From Terricaulis sp. (GTDB taxonomy: Bacteria; Pseudomonadota; Alphaproteobacteria; Caulobacterales; Aquidulcibacteraceae): DNA of 64,000 nucleotides. The stretch's first letter is position 1, and each line of letters starts with the position of its first letter. The notes below the pieces were generated by a model. It ran no database searches, was not told where the DNA came from, and worked only from the letters and a program-made list of their open reading frames with translations. The stretch lies in contig JANPZV010000005.1 of assembly GCA_024707365.1 (NCBI GenBank), positions 1,550,001 through 1,614,000 of the forward strand, written 5' to 3'. Positions 1-9,632 of this stretch are shown piece by piece. The translations under genes and the position numbers were made by a program.

Positions 1-99
1 TTCTGGATCGGGCACGCCTGCGAGAATGGCGCGCAGTTCTTGGACCGCCGGCGCCCTCGCCGGCGAGGCGCCGGCGGTCCAAGTTTGCGCGCTCACCAT
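1..99 (-). CDS. paaD: PaaD, phenylacetyl-CoA epoxidase assembly protein (N-terminus only)
   Basis: Reading leftward from an ATG at 99 (or GTG at 96, which overlaps the paaC stop), the peptide begins MVSAQTWTAG and, after a palindromic insert, continues ELRAILAGVPDPE. That second part is the usual start of PaaD, the MIP18/DUF59-family protein thought to help mature the iron centre of the PaaABC(E) oxygenase. The rest lies outside the window. A 45-bp palindrome (39-83) sits inside the reading frame and adds 15 codons near the N-terminus without breaking the frame. Assignment rests on about 13 residues plus its place after paaC. Confidence 0.7.
   Translation of the reverse strand, partial: MVSAQTWTAGASPARAPAVQELRAILAGVPDPE
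39..83. repeat. 45-bp near-perfect palindrome lying in frame inside paaD
   Basis: The 17-base arms (39-55 and 67-83) are perfect reverse complements starting CTTGGACCGCC, and the centre TCGCCGGCGA is itself palindromic. The same arms recur at 7076-7168, so this is a dispersed repeat family, not chance symmetry. Its length is a multiple of three and it is translated as part of paaD. Confidence 0.85.
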
Positions 100-842
100 G
101 TCGCGCCGGGGTAGGCGCGCTGGAGGAATTGCATGTCGCTGATGAGGTGGCCGAGGTGTTCGCTGTGGCGCCCGATACGCCCGCCGAGCACGGGGCGATG
201 CGGCGCGGGCGGGGCAAGGCCCGCTTCCGCCAGCACAGCGCCGATGCGTGCGTCCCAAAGCGGGTGCAGCGCCGCCTTATCGACGCCGGCGCCAGCGTCG
301 ATCGCGGCGCTGTCGATCTCGTCCATCGCGAACAATTCGCCGGTGAAACGCCACATCCAATCGAGCCCGCGCTCCATGCGCGCGCGGCTCTCTTCCGTGC
401 CGTCGCCCAGGCGGATGACCCATTCGCCGGCGAGTTTGGCGTGGTAGGCGGTTTCCTTCACGGCTTTTGCGGCGATGGCGGCAAAGCGTTCGTCTTGCAC
501 AGCCTGCATGCGCTCGAACAAGAGATGCTGATAGTGCGCGAAGAAAAATTGCCGCGCGATGGTTTGCGCAAAATCGCCGTTGGGCTGCTCCACCAAAAGG
601 CAATTGGTGAAATCCATTACGTCGCGGTGGAAGGCGAGGCGGTCCGCATCGCGGCCTTGGCCTTCAAGCGCGCCGGCGAGCGCCAAAAAATGCGTGGCCT
701 GGCCGACGCAATCGAGCGCGATATTGGCGAGCGAAAGATCGATCTCCAGCGCCGGCGCATGGCCGCACCATTCGCTCAGGCGTTGGCCCAGGATCAGCGC
801 ATCATCGCCAAGGCGCAGCGCGTGGGTGGCGAGCGCGTGCAT
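93..842 (-). CDS. paaC: PaaC, phenylacetyl-CoA epoxidase structural subunit
   Basis: The 249-residue protein matches PaaC, the catalytically inactive ferritin-like subunit that pairs with PaaA in the ring 1,2-phenylacetyl-CoA epoxidase. The characteristic start (LRLGDDALILGQRLSEW), LLVEQPNGDFAQTIARQ and the KAVKETAYHAKLAGEWV segment are present, and the length is typical. The start ATG at 842 overlaps the paaB stop (TGATG), and its own stop overlaps the paaD start, so translation of B, C and D is coupled. Substrate is phenylacetyl-CoA in the cytoplasm. Confidence 0.93.
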   Translation of the reverse strand: MHALATHALRLGDDALILGQRLSEWCGHAPALEIDLSLANIALDCVGQATHFLALAGALEGQGRDADRLAFHRDVMDFTNCLLVEQPNGDFAQTIARQFFFAHYQHLLFERMQAVQDERFAAIAAKAVKETAYHAKLAGEWVIRLGDGTEESRARMERGLDWMWRFTGELFAMDEIDSAAIDAGAGVDKAALHPLWDARIGAVLAEAGLAPPAPHRPVLGGRIGRHSEHLGHLISDMQFLQRAYPGATW

Positions 843-1135
843 CAGATGTGCTTGATGTGATCGGGGATCGTGTAGAATGTCGGGTGGCGGTAGACTTTAT
901 CTTCCGCCGGCGCGAACAGCGCATCCGCTTCGCCCGGATCGGACGCGGTGATCTCAGCCGAGGGCAGCACCCAAAGGCTCACGCCCTCCATGCGGCGCGT
1001 ATAGGTGTCGCGCGCGTGCGCCAGCGCCATTTGCGCATCCGCCGCGTGCACGCTGCCGACATGGCGGTGCGAAAGCCCGCCCTTGCCGCGCACGAACACT
1101 TCCCAGAGGGGCCATTCTTGTGACGGGTCGCTCAC
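842..1135 (-). CDS. paaB: PaaB, phenylacetyl-CoA epoxidase small subunit
   Basis: This small subunit (about 97 residues) bridges PaaAC heterodimers in the epoxidase complex. Diagnostic stretches are WPLWEVFVRGKGGLSHRHVG and the C-terminal YRHPTFYTIPDHIKHI. The GTG at 1135 is chosen because AAGGAG lies 8 bases before it; a longer frame to an ATG at 1183 would translate the upstream GGCAATA-type repeat. It is read after paaA and coupled to paaC. Confidence 0.92.
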   Translation of the reverse strand: MSDPSQEWPLWEVFVRGKGGLSHRHVGSVHAADAQMALAHARDTYTRRMEGVSLWVLPSAEITASDPGEADALFAPAEDKVYRHPTFYTIPDHIKHI

Positions 1136-1155
1136 TTCGTTCGCTCCTTGGCGAG

Positions 1156-1246
1156 TAGGCAATAGGCAGTGGGCAGTAGGCAATAGGGGGCGATCAACGG
1201 GAGGTATTTCAATTGCCTATTGCCTATTGCCTACTGCCCATTGCCT
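1156..1246. repeat. inverted array of GGCAATA/GGCAGTA heptads between paaA and paaB
   Basis: About 30 bases of tandem 7-mers (TAGGCAATAGGCAGTGGGC and onward, 1156-1187) are followed, after about 25 bases, by the inverted array 1212-1246 ending CTACTGCCCATTGCC. Twenty-two of 23 bases of the longest arm pair. The element could fold into a long stem in the paaA-paaB mRNA and resembles short tandemly repeated sequences found dispersed in many bacterial genomes. Confidence 0.75.
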
Positions 1247-1251
1247 CACTT

Positions 1252-2242
1252 CTATTCCGCCGCTTGCTTTGCAGCGGCGCGTTTGGCTGCATGGGCGCGC
1301 GCGGCGTCACGCACCCATGCGCCTTCCTCCCAAGCTTTAACGCGGGCGGCCATGCGCTCTTTCGCAACCGGGCCTTGGCCTTTGACCACCGCTTTAAATT
1401 CTTCCCAATCCACCGCGCCGAAATCGTAAGAGCCGCGCGCCTCGTTCCATTTCAGCTCGGGGTCCGGCACGGTGAGGCCAATGGCCTCGGCCTGCGGGAC
1501 GGTGATGTCCACGAACTTCTGGCGCAGCGCATCATTGGTGTCGCGCTTGATGCGCCAGCGCATGCTTTGCTCAGTATTCGGGCTTTGATCGTCGGGCGGG
1601 CCGAACATCATCAAAGATGGCTGCCACCAGCGGTTCAGCGCATCTTGCGCCATGCGCTTTTGCTCAGCCGCGCCGGCGGCGAGATGCATCATGATCTCGT
1701 AGCCTTGGCGCTGATGGAAGCTTTCTTCCTTGCAGATGCGCACCATGGCGCGCGCATAGGGGCCGTATGATGTGCGCTGCAAAGGCACCTGGTTCATGAT
1801 CGCCGCGCCATCGACCAGCCAGCCGATGGCGCCGATATCCGCCCAGGTCAGCGTCGGGTAATTGAAGATCGTGGAATATTTGGCTTTGCCGCTGTGCAGC
1901 GCCTCGATCATTTCATCGCGCGACGTGCCCAGCGTTTCCGCCGCGGCGTAGAGATAAAGCCCGTGCCCGCCTTCATCCTGCACTTTGGCCAGCAGGATCG
2001 CCTTGCGCCGCAAATTCGGCGCGCGCGTGATCCAATTGCCTTCCGGCAGCATGCCGACGATTTCGCTGTGCGCGTGCTGCGACATCTGCCGCACCAGCGT
2101 CTTGCGATACGCCTCCGGCATCCAATCTTTTCGGCTCAATGAATTCATCATTGGCCACGCGCGCCTCGAAGGCGGCGATGCGGGCGGGATCTTCGGCGAG
2201 GTGTTCCGCCTTTTTTTGTAAAGAGAGGTCGGTCGTATACAT
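1252..2242 (-). CDS. paaA: PaaA, phenylacetyl-CoA epoxidase catalytic subunit (frameshifted in this sequence)
   Basis: PaaA is the di-iron catalytic subunit that epoxidises phenylacetyl-CoA. Both carboxylate-histidine motifs are visible ([16 protein letters not shown] and [16 protein letters not shown]), as is the family signature [19 protein letters not shown]. The genuine N-terminus starts [15 protein letters not shown] at 2242, but the frame is lost at an A4 run (2128-2131 on the plus strand): removing one A restores [14 protein letters not shown] exactly as in the family. Restored length is about 330 residues, which is normal. First gene of paaABCD, behind a PaaR-like operator. Confidence 0.92.
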
Positions 2243-2272
2243 GCGCGAGGCTCCCTGGCGTCGTGCGTAGCA

Positions 2273-2292
2273 TTAACCGACCGGGCGGTCAA
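2273..2292. promoter_or_regulatory. PaaR-type operator upstream of paaA
   Basis: TTAACCGACCGGGCGGTCAA is a palindrome (TT-ACCG-CCGG-CGGT-AA) 31 bases upstream of the paaA start and overlapping the paaI stop. It fits ACCG-NN-CG-NN-CGGT, which I recall as the core of the TetR-family PaaR site in actinobacteria. A weaker related half-site (TTGACCGACC, 2731-2740) lies between the divergent paaI and paaG. The cognate regulator gene is not in the window. Confidence 0.6.
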
Positions 2293-2714
2293 GAAATAAC
2301 CGACCCGCCAATTGTGCGGGAAAGCCCGGTAAATTCAGCGATCACGCGCCCGTCGGCGGCGCGCACGGTGACGTGGCACACGGCGCTGCGGCCGGCGCGA
2401 CTGCACTCCTGCGCCTCGGCGATCAGATCCTCGCCCTCGTGCGCGGGCGCCAGGAAATTGATATTGGCGCTTTGCGCCACGGTGATTTCGTTGCGTCCGT
2501 TGGAGGCGTAGCCGAAGGCGGTGTCGGCCAGGGCGAACACCATGCCGCCATGCACGGTGCGGTGGCCGTTGATCATGTCCGCGCGCACGCGCATGCGCAC
2601 GCGGGCGTAGCCGAGGCGCACCTCTTCAATCACCACGCCCCAGGCGGGGCCGGCGCCCGCGCGCGCCAGCATCGCATCCGCGACCTGTCTGGCCAGGGCA
2701 TCCGCATCGTCCAT
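2289..2714 (-). CDS. paaI: PaaI, hydroxyphenylacetyl-CoA thioesterase
   Basis: A hot-dog-fold thioesterase of about 141 residues that removes CoA from dead-end phenylacetate intermediates. The family motif [20 protein letters not shown] contains the HGG turn and the catalytic aspartate. The start ATG at 2714 ([16 protein letters not shown]) is preceded by GAGGCGAGACG; a longer frame upstream lacks family similarity. It is divergent from paaG and about 47 bases before paaA on the same strand. Confidence 0.9.
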   Translation of the reverse strand: MDDADALARQVADAMLARAGAGPAWGVVIEEVRLGYARVRMRVRADMINGHRTVHGGMVFALADTAFGYASNGRNEITVAQSANINFLAPAHEGEDLIAEAQECSRAGRSAVCHVTVRAADGRVIAEFTGLSRTIGGSVIS

Positions 2715-2782
2715 CGTCTCGCCTCGTGAATTGACCGACCATTTGTTCTGGCTTAGGCCACCGGCAAAGAGGGAGCCCAAGA

Positions 2783-3571
2783 ATGGCGTTTGAGACCATT
2801 GTGTTCGCTGTGCAGGATCGCATTGCGCGCCTCACGCTCAATAGGCCAGATCGCCTCAACAGCTTTACCGTGCAAATGCACGCCGAGATCGCGGCGGCGC
2901 TCGATGAGGTGGAAGAGGGCGCGGCGCGGGTGCTGGTGCTGACGGGCGCGGGGCGTGGTTTTTGCGCCGGGCAGGATCTTTCCGATCGCGTGGTGAGCGG
3001 GGATGGCGCCCCGCCTGATCTCGGGGAATCCATCGAAAAACGCTACAATCCGCTGATGCGCCGGCTTGCGGCGCTGCCGATGCCGGTGATTTGCGCGGTG
3101 AATGGCGTGGCCGCTGGCGCGGGCGCGAACGTGGCGCTGGCCTGCGATATCGTGATCGCGGCGCGCAGTGCAAAATTCATTCAGAGCTTCGCCAATATTG
3201 GGCTTGTGCCCGATAGCGGCGGCACATGGACGCTGCCGCGCCTTGCCGGCCAGGCGCGCGCGCTTGGGCTTGCGCTGACGGCCGAGCCCTTGCCGGCGGA
3301 GCGTGCTGAGGCTTGGGGGCTGATCTGGAAATGCGTCGATGACGATAAGCTCGGCGCCGAGGTCGATGCGCTTGCGGTGAAATTTGCAGCAGCGCCCACG
3401 CGCGGCCTTGCGGAAATCAAAAAGCTAATTCGCGAAGCCGGCGCGCGCACCTTCGATGCGCAACTCGATATCGAGCGCGACGCCCAGCGCGCGTTGGGGC
3501 TGACCAATGACTACCGCGAAGGCGTCAGCGCCTTCATGGAAAAACGCCCGCCGAAATTCACAGGGAGCTGA
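2783..3571 (+). CDS. paaG: PaaG, ring-epoxide isomerase (enoyl-CoA hydratase family)
   Basis: A crotonase-fold protein of 262 residues that isomerises the 1,2-epoxide of phenylacetyl-CoA to the oxepin. The oxyanion-hole segments GAGRGFCAGQDL and GVAAGAGANVALACDIVIA and the acidic active-site loop GLVPDSGG are all present, and the C-terminal FMEKRPPKFTG is the usual ending. The frame is intact. Seventy bases separate it from paaI on the other strand, and paaZ follows four bases after its stop. Confidence 0.92.
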   Translation: MAFETIVFAVQDRIARLTLNRPDRLNSFTVQMHAEIAAALDEVEEGAARVLVLTGAGRGFCAGQDLSDRVVSGDGAPPDLGESIEKRYNPLMRRLAALPMPVICAVNGVAAGAGANVALACDIVIAARSAKFIQSFANIGLVPDSGGTWTLPRLAGQARALGLALTAEPLPAERAEAWGLIWKCVDDDKLGAEVDALAVKFAAAPTRGLAEIKKLIREAGARTFDAQLDIERDAQRALGLTNDYREGVSAFMEKRPPKFTGS

Positions 3572-3575
3572 ACGC

Positions 3576-5596
3576 ATGGCGCCGATCACGCTGCGGAATT
3601 ACGCCGAAGGCCAATGGATCGCCGGCGCGGGCGGATTGGCGGAACTGCGATCGGCGATCGACGGCGAGGTGGTGGCGCGCACTTCCTCGCAGGGGCTCGA
3701 TTTCGGCGCGATGCTGCGCTTTGCGCGGAGAAGGGCGGCCCCGCGCTGCGGGCGCTGACATTCCATCAACGCGCGCTGATGCTGAAAGCGCTGGCCGATG
3801 CGCTGAATGCAAAAAAAGACGCGCTCTACGAACTGAGCTACAACACAGGCGCCACCAAGGCCGATAGCTGGATCGATATTGACGGCGGCATCGGCACGTT
3901 CGCGGTGTATCAGGGCAAGGGCCGGCGCGAATTGCCAAACGGCAAGCTCTTGATTGACGGCGATGTGGAAGCGCTCTCGCGCGGCGGCACGTTCCAGGGC
4001 TTGCATGTGCACACCTCGCTGCAGGGCGCGGCGGTGCATATCAATGCGTTCAATTTTCCGGTGTGGGGCATGCTCGAAAAGCTCGCGCCCACGTTCCTCG
4101 CCGGCGTGCCTGCGATCGCGTGAAGCCGGCCAGCGTCACGAGCTATCTCACCGAAGCGGCCGTGCGCATCATGCTGGAAGCGGGCGTGCTGCCGCCGGGC
4201 GCGTTGCAGCTGATCGTGGGCTCCACCGGCGATCTCTTCGAGCATCTCACCTGCCAGGATGTCGTCTCCTTCACAGGCTCCGCTGAAACGGCGGCTAAGC
4301 TGAAAAACCCATCCCGTGATCGTGCGCGAAGGCGTGCGCTTTGTGGCCGAGCAGGATTCGCTTAACGCGTCGGTGCTGGGGCCGGATGCAACGCCCGATA
4401 GCCCTGAGTTTGATCTCTTCATCAAAGAGGTCGCCAAAGAAATGAGCGTGAAGGCAGGGCAGAAATGCACCGCCATCCGCCGCGCGCTGGTTCCCGCCGC
4501 TTTGCTTGATGCGGCGCAGGCGGCGCTGATTGCGCGGCTTGAGAAAATCGCGCCCGGCGATCCGCGCGATGAGGCTACGCGCATGGGCGCGCTTGTCGGG
4601 CAGAGCCAGCGCAACGACGTGCGCGCCAAAATTGCGGAATTGGCGCAGGATGGCGCCATCGTGTTCGGTGATCCGGACGCTGCGCCGGTGAATGAGAAGG
4701 GCGCCTTCCTTGCGCCGGTTCTGATGCGTTGCGAAACGCCGTGGGAGGCGCGCGCGGCGCATGATGTTGAAGCCTTCGGCCCCGTCTCCACGCTGATGCC
4801 CTACAAGGATGGCGCGGACGCCATCGCCCTCGCCAATCGCGGCAAGGGCTCGCTGGTGATGAGCGTGTTTAGTCACGACACAGCGTTCGCTGAAGCGGTC
4901 ACGCTCGGCGCCGGCGCCTTCCATGGCCGCATCGCCTTTATCGACCGCGATAGCGCGAAGGAAAGCACCGGCCACGGCTCGCCGATGCCGCACATGATCC
5001 ATGGCGGCCCCGGCCGCGCCGGGGGCGGGGAGGAGATGGGCGGGATACGCGGCGTGAAGCATTATATGCAGCGCAGCGCGCTGCAGGGCGGCCCGCGCGT
5101 GCTTTCGGCCATCACGCAGCGCTACATGGCCGGCGCGCCGGTTGAGGCGGCCGCGCAGCATCCGTTCCGCCGCAGATTCCACGATCTGCCGATCGGCTAT
5201 CAGCTCACAACGAAATCGCGCGAGATCACGCTCGATGACATCGAGCACTTTGCGCATTTCACCGGCGACACTTTCTACGCGCACATGGATGAAGCGGCGG
5301 CCGCCGCCAATCCGCTGTTCGGCGGGCGCGTGGCGCACGGCTATCTGATCCTTGCGTTTGCCGCGGGGCTTTTTGTCGATCCCGATCCGGGCCCGGTGCT
5401 GGCCAATTACGGGCTCGACACGCTGCGCTTTGTGAAGCCGGTCAAGCCCGGCGAGGCGATCCAGGTCGCGCTCACGGTGAAGGATAAAACCCTGCGCAAA
5501 CCCGATCAGGGCGAGGTGCGCTGGGATGTGAAGGTCACCAATCGCGCGGGCGAGGTGGTGGCCTCCTACGACCTTTTGACCATGAACGCGGCCTAG
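3576..5596 (+). CDS. paaZ: PaaZ, oxepin-CoA hydrolase / aldehyde dehydrogenase (three frameshifts in this sequence)
   Basis: PaaZ opens the oxepin ring and oxidises the aldehyde. The N-terminal aldehyde dehydrogenase domain (PVWGMLEKLAPTFLAGVPAI, VVSFTGSAETAAKL, catalytic Cys in MSVKAGQKCTAIRR) is followed by a MaoC-like hydratase domain (FTGDTFYAHMDEAAAAANP, FGGRVAHGYLILAF). The protein crosses three frame breaks: GG at 3727-3728 (one G missing), about 4117-4122, and A5 at 4303-4307 (one A extra). Conservation continues exactly across each, so sequence error is likelier than a dead gene. Restored length is about 675 residues, normal for PaaZ. Confidence 0.9.
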
Positions 5597-5644
5597 ATCA
5601 GCGCGCCGCGCAGCGCTATGTAAACGGCAAAGGAGCTGCTCCTC

Positions 5645-7072
5645 ATGGCCGAACTATCCCAACCGGCGCTGCGCGCCTACACCGATGCGATCTGGAATGA
5701 CGAGATCGTGCCCACGCTCGTCGAATACATCGCCATCCCGAATAAATCGCCCTCGTTCGATCCGAAATGGGTTGAGCACGGCTATATGGATCAGGCGGTC
5801 GATCTCTTCGTCGCGTGGGCGAACGAACGGCTCGCGCGCTTGCCGGGCGCAACGCTGAGCGTTGAGCGTCTGCCCGGCCGCACGCCGCTGATTTTCATCG
5901 ACGTACCAGGCTCGGCCAAAAGCGGTGAAACCGTTTTGCTTTACGGCCACCTCGATAAGCAGCCGGAAATGAGCGGCTGGGCCGAAGGCAAGGGGCCGTG
6001 GGTGCCGGTGATGGAGGGCGATAAGCTCTATGGCCGCGGCGGCGCCGATGATGGCTATGCGATGTTCGGCGCGCTGGGTGCGCTGTTTGCGCTGCGCGAG
6101 CAGAACGTGCCGCACGCGCGCGCGGTGATCGTGATCGAAGCCAGCGAAGAAAGCGGCTCGCCCGATCTGCCGGCTTACATGGATGCGCTGGCCGAACGCA
6201 TTGGCGATGTCTCGCTGGTGGTGTGCCTCGATAGCGGTTGCGGCGATTATGATCGGCTGTGGGTGACGACCTCGCTGCGCGGCATGGTGGGCGGCACGCT
6301 GCGCGTGGATGTGCTGGACGAGGGCGTGCACTCGGGCGATGCGTCCGGCGTCGTGCCCTCAAGCTTCCGCATTTTGCGCCAAGTGTTGGCGCGGCTGGAG
6401 AATATCGAAACCGGCGAAGTGATCGTCAGCGAATTGAAGGCGCCGATCCCCGAGGAGCGCGTGGCGCAAGCGAAAGTCGCGGCCCAAGCGCTGGGCGATC
6501 AGGTCTACGCCAAGTTTCCGTTCGTTGCCGGCATGAAGCCGAACGGGAGCGATCTTGCAGAGCTCATCCTCAACCGCACTTGGCGCCCAGCGCTTTCCGT
6601 CACCGGCCTTGCCGGCGCGCCAGAGCCGCAAAACGCCGGCAACGTGCTGCGCCCCTTCACCGAAGCCAAGCTCTCCATGCGCGTGCCCCCGACGACGGAC
6701 GCAAAGAAAGCCAGCGCCAAGCTGAAAGAGATCGTGGAAAGCGATCCGCCTTATGGCGCGCGCGTCACATACGATGGCGAAAAGGAAGGCTCGGGCTGGA
6801 ATGCGCCGGCCACAGCGCCTTGGCTCGCCGCCGCGCTCGACGATGCAAGCCATGCGTCATTCGGCCAAGCGGCGGCGTTCATGGGCGAGGGCGGCTCGAT
6901 CCCGTTCATGGGCATGCTGGGCGAGAAATTCCCGCGTGCGCAGTTCGTGATCACCGGCGTGCTTGGCCCGCACTCGAACGCGCATGGGCCGAACGAGTTT
7001 CTGCACATCCCGACGGGCAAGCGCGTCACGGAGGTGGTCGCGCGCGTGCTGGCCGCGCACGCGGCGCGTTAG
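5645..7072 (+). CDS. M20-family metallopeptidase (carnosinase/DapE-like)
   Basis: A 475-residue zinc peptidase of the M20 family. The metal-site motifs come in order: YGHLDKQPE (His-Asp), LYGRGGADDGYA (bridging Asp), EASEESGSPDL (catalytic Glu-Glu), CLDSGCGDYDRLW (Asp), GVHSG in the lid domain, and GPHSNAHGPNEF (last His). It resembles dipeptidase members more than DapE. No signal peptide is seen, so it is probably cytoplasmic. AAAGGAGCTGCTCCTC before the ATG supplies the ribosome site. It stands alone after paaZ; the natural substrate cannot be told from sequence. Confidence 0.88.
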   Translation: MAELSQPALRAYTDAIWNDEIVPTLVEYIAIPNKSPSFDPKWVEHGYMDQAVDLFVAWANERLARLPGATLSVERLPGRTPLIFIDVPGSAKSGETVLLYGHLDKQPEMSGWAEGKGPWVPVMEGDKLYGRGGADDGYAMFGALGALFALREQNVPHARAVIVIEASEESGSPDLPAYMDALAERIGDVSLVVCLDSGCGDYDRLWVTTSLRGMVGGTLRVDVLDEGVHSGDASGVVPSSFRILRQVLARLENIETGEVIVSELKAPIPEERVAQAKVAAQALGDQVYAKFPFVAGMKPNGSDLAELILNRTWRPALSVTGLAGAPEPQNAGNVLRPFTEAKLSMRVPPTTDAKKASAKLKEIVESDPPYGARVTYDGEKEGSGWNAPATAPWLAAALDDASHASFGQAAAFMGEGGSIPFMGMLGEKFPRAQFVITGVLGPHSNAHGPNEFLHIPTGKRVTEVVARVLAAHAAR

Positions 7073-7075
7073 CCT

Positions 7076-7168
7076 CTTGGACCGCCGGCGTCCTCGCCGG
7101 CATGCGCTCTTCAGTACGCGCTGCACCCTGGGGAAACAGGCTACCGGCGGGGACGCCGGCGGTCCAAG
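7076..7168. repeat. 93-bp inverted repeat, second copy of the paaD palindrome family
   Basis: Perfect 18-base arms (7076-7093 and 7151-7168) share CTTGGACCGCCGGCG with the palindrome at 39-83, but enclose a 57-base centre. It lies between the convergent M20 peptidase and histidine kinase genes, where it could end transcription from both sides. Confidence 0.8.
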
Positions 7169-7169
7169 A

Positions 7170-9459
7170 TCAGCCCGCCAGTTTCTTGGAGCTCAACGTC
7201 GCTACGCTCGCAGGCGCGTTGGTTTCCGGCGGGCGCTTGCGCGCGTAGCGCATCACGGTGGCGGCGAGCTTGTCGCGATCGGCGGGCTTGACCATGTGCT
7301 CGGCCGCGCCCAGCGCCATGGCGTGCGCGCGGTCTTCGTTGACCGAGAGCACGACGACGGGAATGTCCGCCGTTTTCGGATCGTGCTTGAGGCTTTGCAG
7401 CACGCGCCAGCCCGAGCGATCGGGCAGGAAGATGTCGAGCAGCACCAGCGCCGGCGATTTGCTGCGCGCCAAGGCCAGCCCCGCTTCGCCGCCACCCACG
7501 CCAAGCACCTGGAAGCCCGCGCGCGTCAGCGCCGTGCGGCAAGATCGCGTGCATCCGGCTCATCTTCAATCACCAGCACAAGCGGGCTGCCTTCGGCGCC
7601 TTGCACCTCGTCCACCTCCGCCGCCGCGCCTGAGGCTGCGGCTGTGTGGGCGTAATCGGCCGGAATGGTGAGCGTGAAGGTCGCGCCAGCGCCCAGCGCG
7701 CTTTCAACACCGATCTCCCCGCCGAGCAATTGCGCCAGCCGGCGCGTGATGGTGAGGCCAAGCCCGGTGCCGCCAAATTGCTGCGTGATGGTCGGATCGG
7801 CCTGCACGAATGGCTGAAACAGCCGCGCCATATGCGCCTTCGACATGCCGATGCCGGTGTCGCGCACGCGGATCGACAGATGCCGGCTCGCGCCCTTCGC
7901 CTCGGTTTCAAGCGAAACCTCAATGCGGCCGTTCTTTGTGAATTTGCAGGCGTTTGAGAGCAGGTTGAGCACGCATTGGCGCAGTTTTGTTGCGTCGGTG
8001 AGCGCATCGATCGGCGCGCCATCGCAGCTGAGCACCAGCACGTTGTTGTTCTGCTCGGCCAGCGGGCGGAAGGTGGAGATCAGATCCTCCAGCATCTCAA
8101 GCGGCGCGAAGGCGGCGGGCGTCACTTCCATTCGGCCGGCTTCGATCTTGGAAAGATCGAGAATTTCGTTGAGCAAGGAGAGCAAATGTTTGGCGGCCGC
8201 CAGCACGCGGTTGAGATCTTGCACGGCGGCGTCATCGCCGTGATCCTCGGCGTCTTCCTGCAGCATTTCGGCGTAGCCGATAATGGCGTTCAGCGGCGTG
8301 CGCAATTCGTGGCTCATATTGGCCAAGAACTGGGATTTGGCGAGGTTGGCGCTCTCGGCGGCGTGGCGCGCGTGGGCGAGCGCATCGACGCCGCGCTCAA
8401 TCGTTTCGGTGCGCGCCACCAGCGCGGCAAGTTGCGCGCGGAATGATTTCTCCGCCGGCGGCTCAACGCCAAGCGTTGTGGAAAGCTCGTTGCTGAGCGT
8501 TTTTAGCACCTGGCTCTGCGCGGCGGCGAGCGCATTGAGCATGTTGGGATCGGCGCTTTGCGCGCCGACGGCGGCATTGCGCGAGAGGCGGGTGACGCAT
8601 GTGAGCCGGCGCGGCGCGCCATCGGGCCCCGCGCGCATAAAGCCTTGATGGCGTACAAACACATCGCCGCCGCGCACCTGATGCTCCACCGCGATGCGGC
8701 GCAGATCTCCTCGCATGGGCGCGAACGCCTCCTTGGCCAGCGCGCGATCGGCGGGGGCGGCGATGGCGCCGGTGATCACGTCGTCATAGCTGACGTCGCG
8801 GCCGATCAGGGCTGCAAGCTTATCGGCGCCAATCAGGCGCTGATGTTCAAAATCAATTTCCCACGCGGCCGCGCCAGTTTCGGCATAGGTCATGTTCAGC
8901 TGGCGCAGCCATTCGGCGTCCTGATCGCGCGCATGGGCGGCCCGGCGGGCGTGCTGCAGCGTGGCGAGGAAAACATACGCGCCCACGAGCGCGGCCATGG
9001 CCGCGGGCGCAAACGCGCCATCGCCCGTCGCTTCAAACAAAAACGCATAGCCAAGCGCCCAATACGGCGCGCAGACGATCAGCGCGTCGCGGCCTGAACG
9101 CCCGCCCGCAAACGCGGCCTGCACGGCCAGCGCCGCCAGCATGACGACGGCGAGCGGCTCGCCCATGTCCACGCGCGCAAACCAAGCGATCGCGGGCGCT
9201 GCGGCAAGGCTCGCGTGGCTGGCGATGTCGAGCGAAAAGTGGGCAAGGCGCGCCGAAGGCCGCGCGCGCGCGCTTTAATGGCTTTGTGCGCGTGGGCAAC
9301 GAAAAGGGCGCAGCCCAGCCAGATCGCGCCGATTGCCGGCCCGGCCGCCGCGGCGGCGCAAACCGCCAGCAAACCGATCAGCCACAGGCGCGCATGCGCG
9401 CCTGTGAAGATTTCCGCCGTGGCGCGTTCTGCGTTCGCACGGTTGAAGATTGATTGCAC
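7170..9459 (-). CDS. hybrid sensor histidine kinase with C-terminal receiver (two frameshifts)
   Basis: N-terminal hydrophobic segments (LWLIGLLAVCAAAAAGPAIG; MLAALAVQAAFA; MAALVGAYVFLATL) precede a PAS-like region, a HisKA domain (FLANMSHELRTPLNAIIGYA, phospho-His), a HATPase domain (NLLSNACKFT, VRDTGIGM, GGTGLGLTI) and a receiver (VLVIEDEPDARD, phospho-Asp in LVLLDIFLPDRSGW, Lys in HMVKPAD). The receiver is shifted at 7532-7533 (one base missing) and the membrane region at a CG run near 9260-9276. GTG at 9459 is the likely start. The signal is unknown; no partner regulator is adjacent. Confidence 0.82.
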
Positions 9460-9632
9460 GGGCCCAGCCTTGATCGCTAATGACGGGGTAACGATAAGCC
9501 GCGTCCGTAAAGCAAGCGTGTTCCCGCATGCGAAATTTGCATTATTTTGGCGCACTATCGGCGTATTTGGTTTCCGCGCGCGAAAGTTGCGTGAACAAAA
9601 GCGCCGCGTCTGTTGAGGAAGGTTGCTGGGGC

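Noticed and set aside
129-860. long open frame on the plus strand opposite paaC
   Set aside because: It is the complement of a well-conserved gene and has no protein-family features; high-GC antisense frames of this kind occur opposite most real genes here.
1156-1246. CRISPR array
   Set aside because: The repeats are contiguous 7-mers in inverted arrays with no spacers and no cas genes; no CRISPR array was seen anywhere in the window.
3576-5596. paaZ as a decayed pseudogene
   Set aside because: Each break is one or two bases, mostly in a homopolymer, and every active-site motif is intact on both sides; neighbouring unrelated genes show the same kind of slip.
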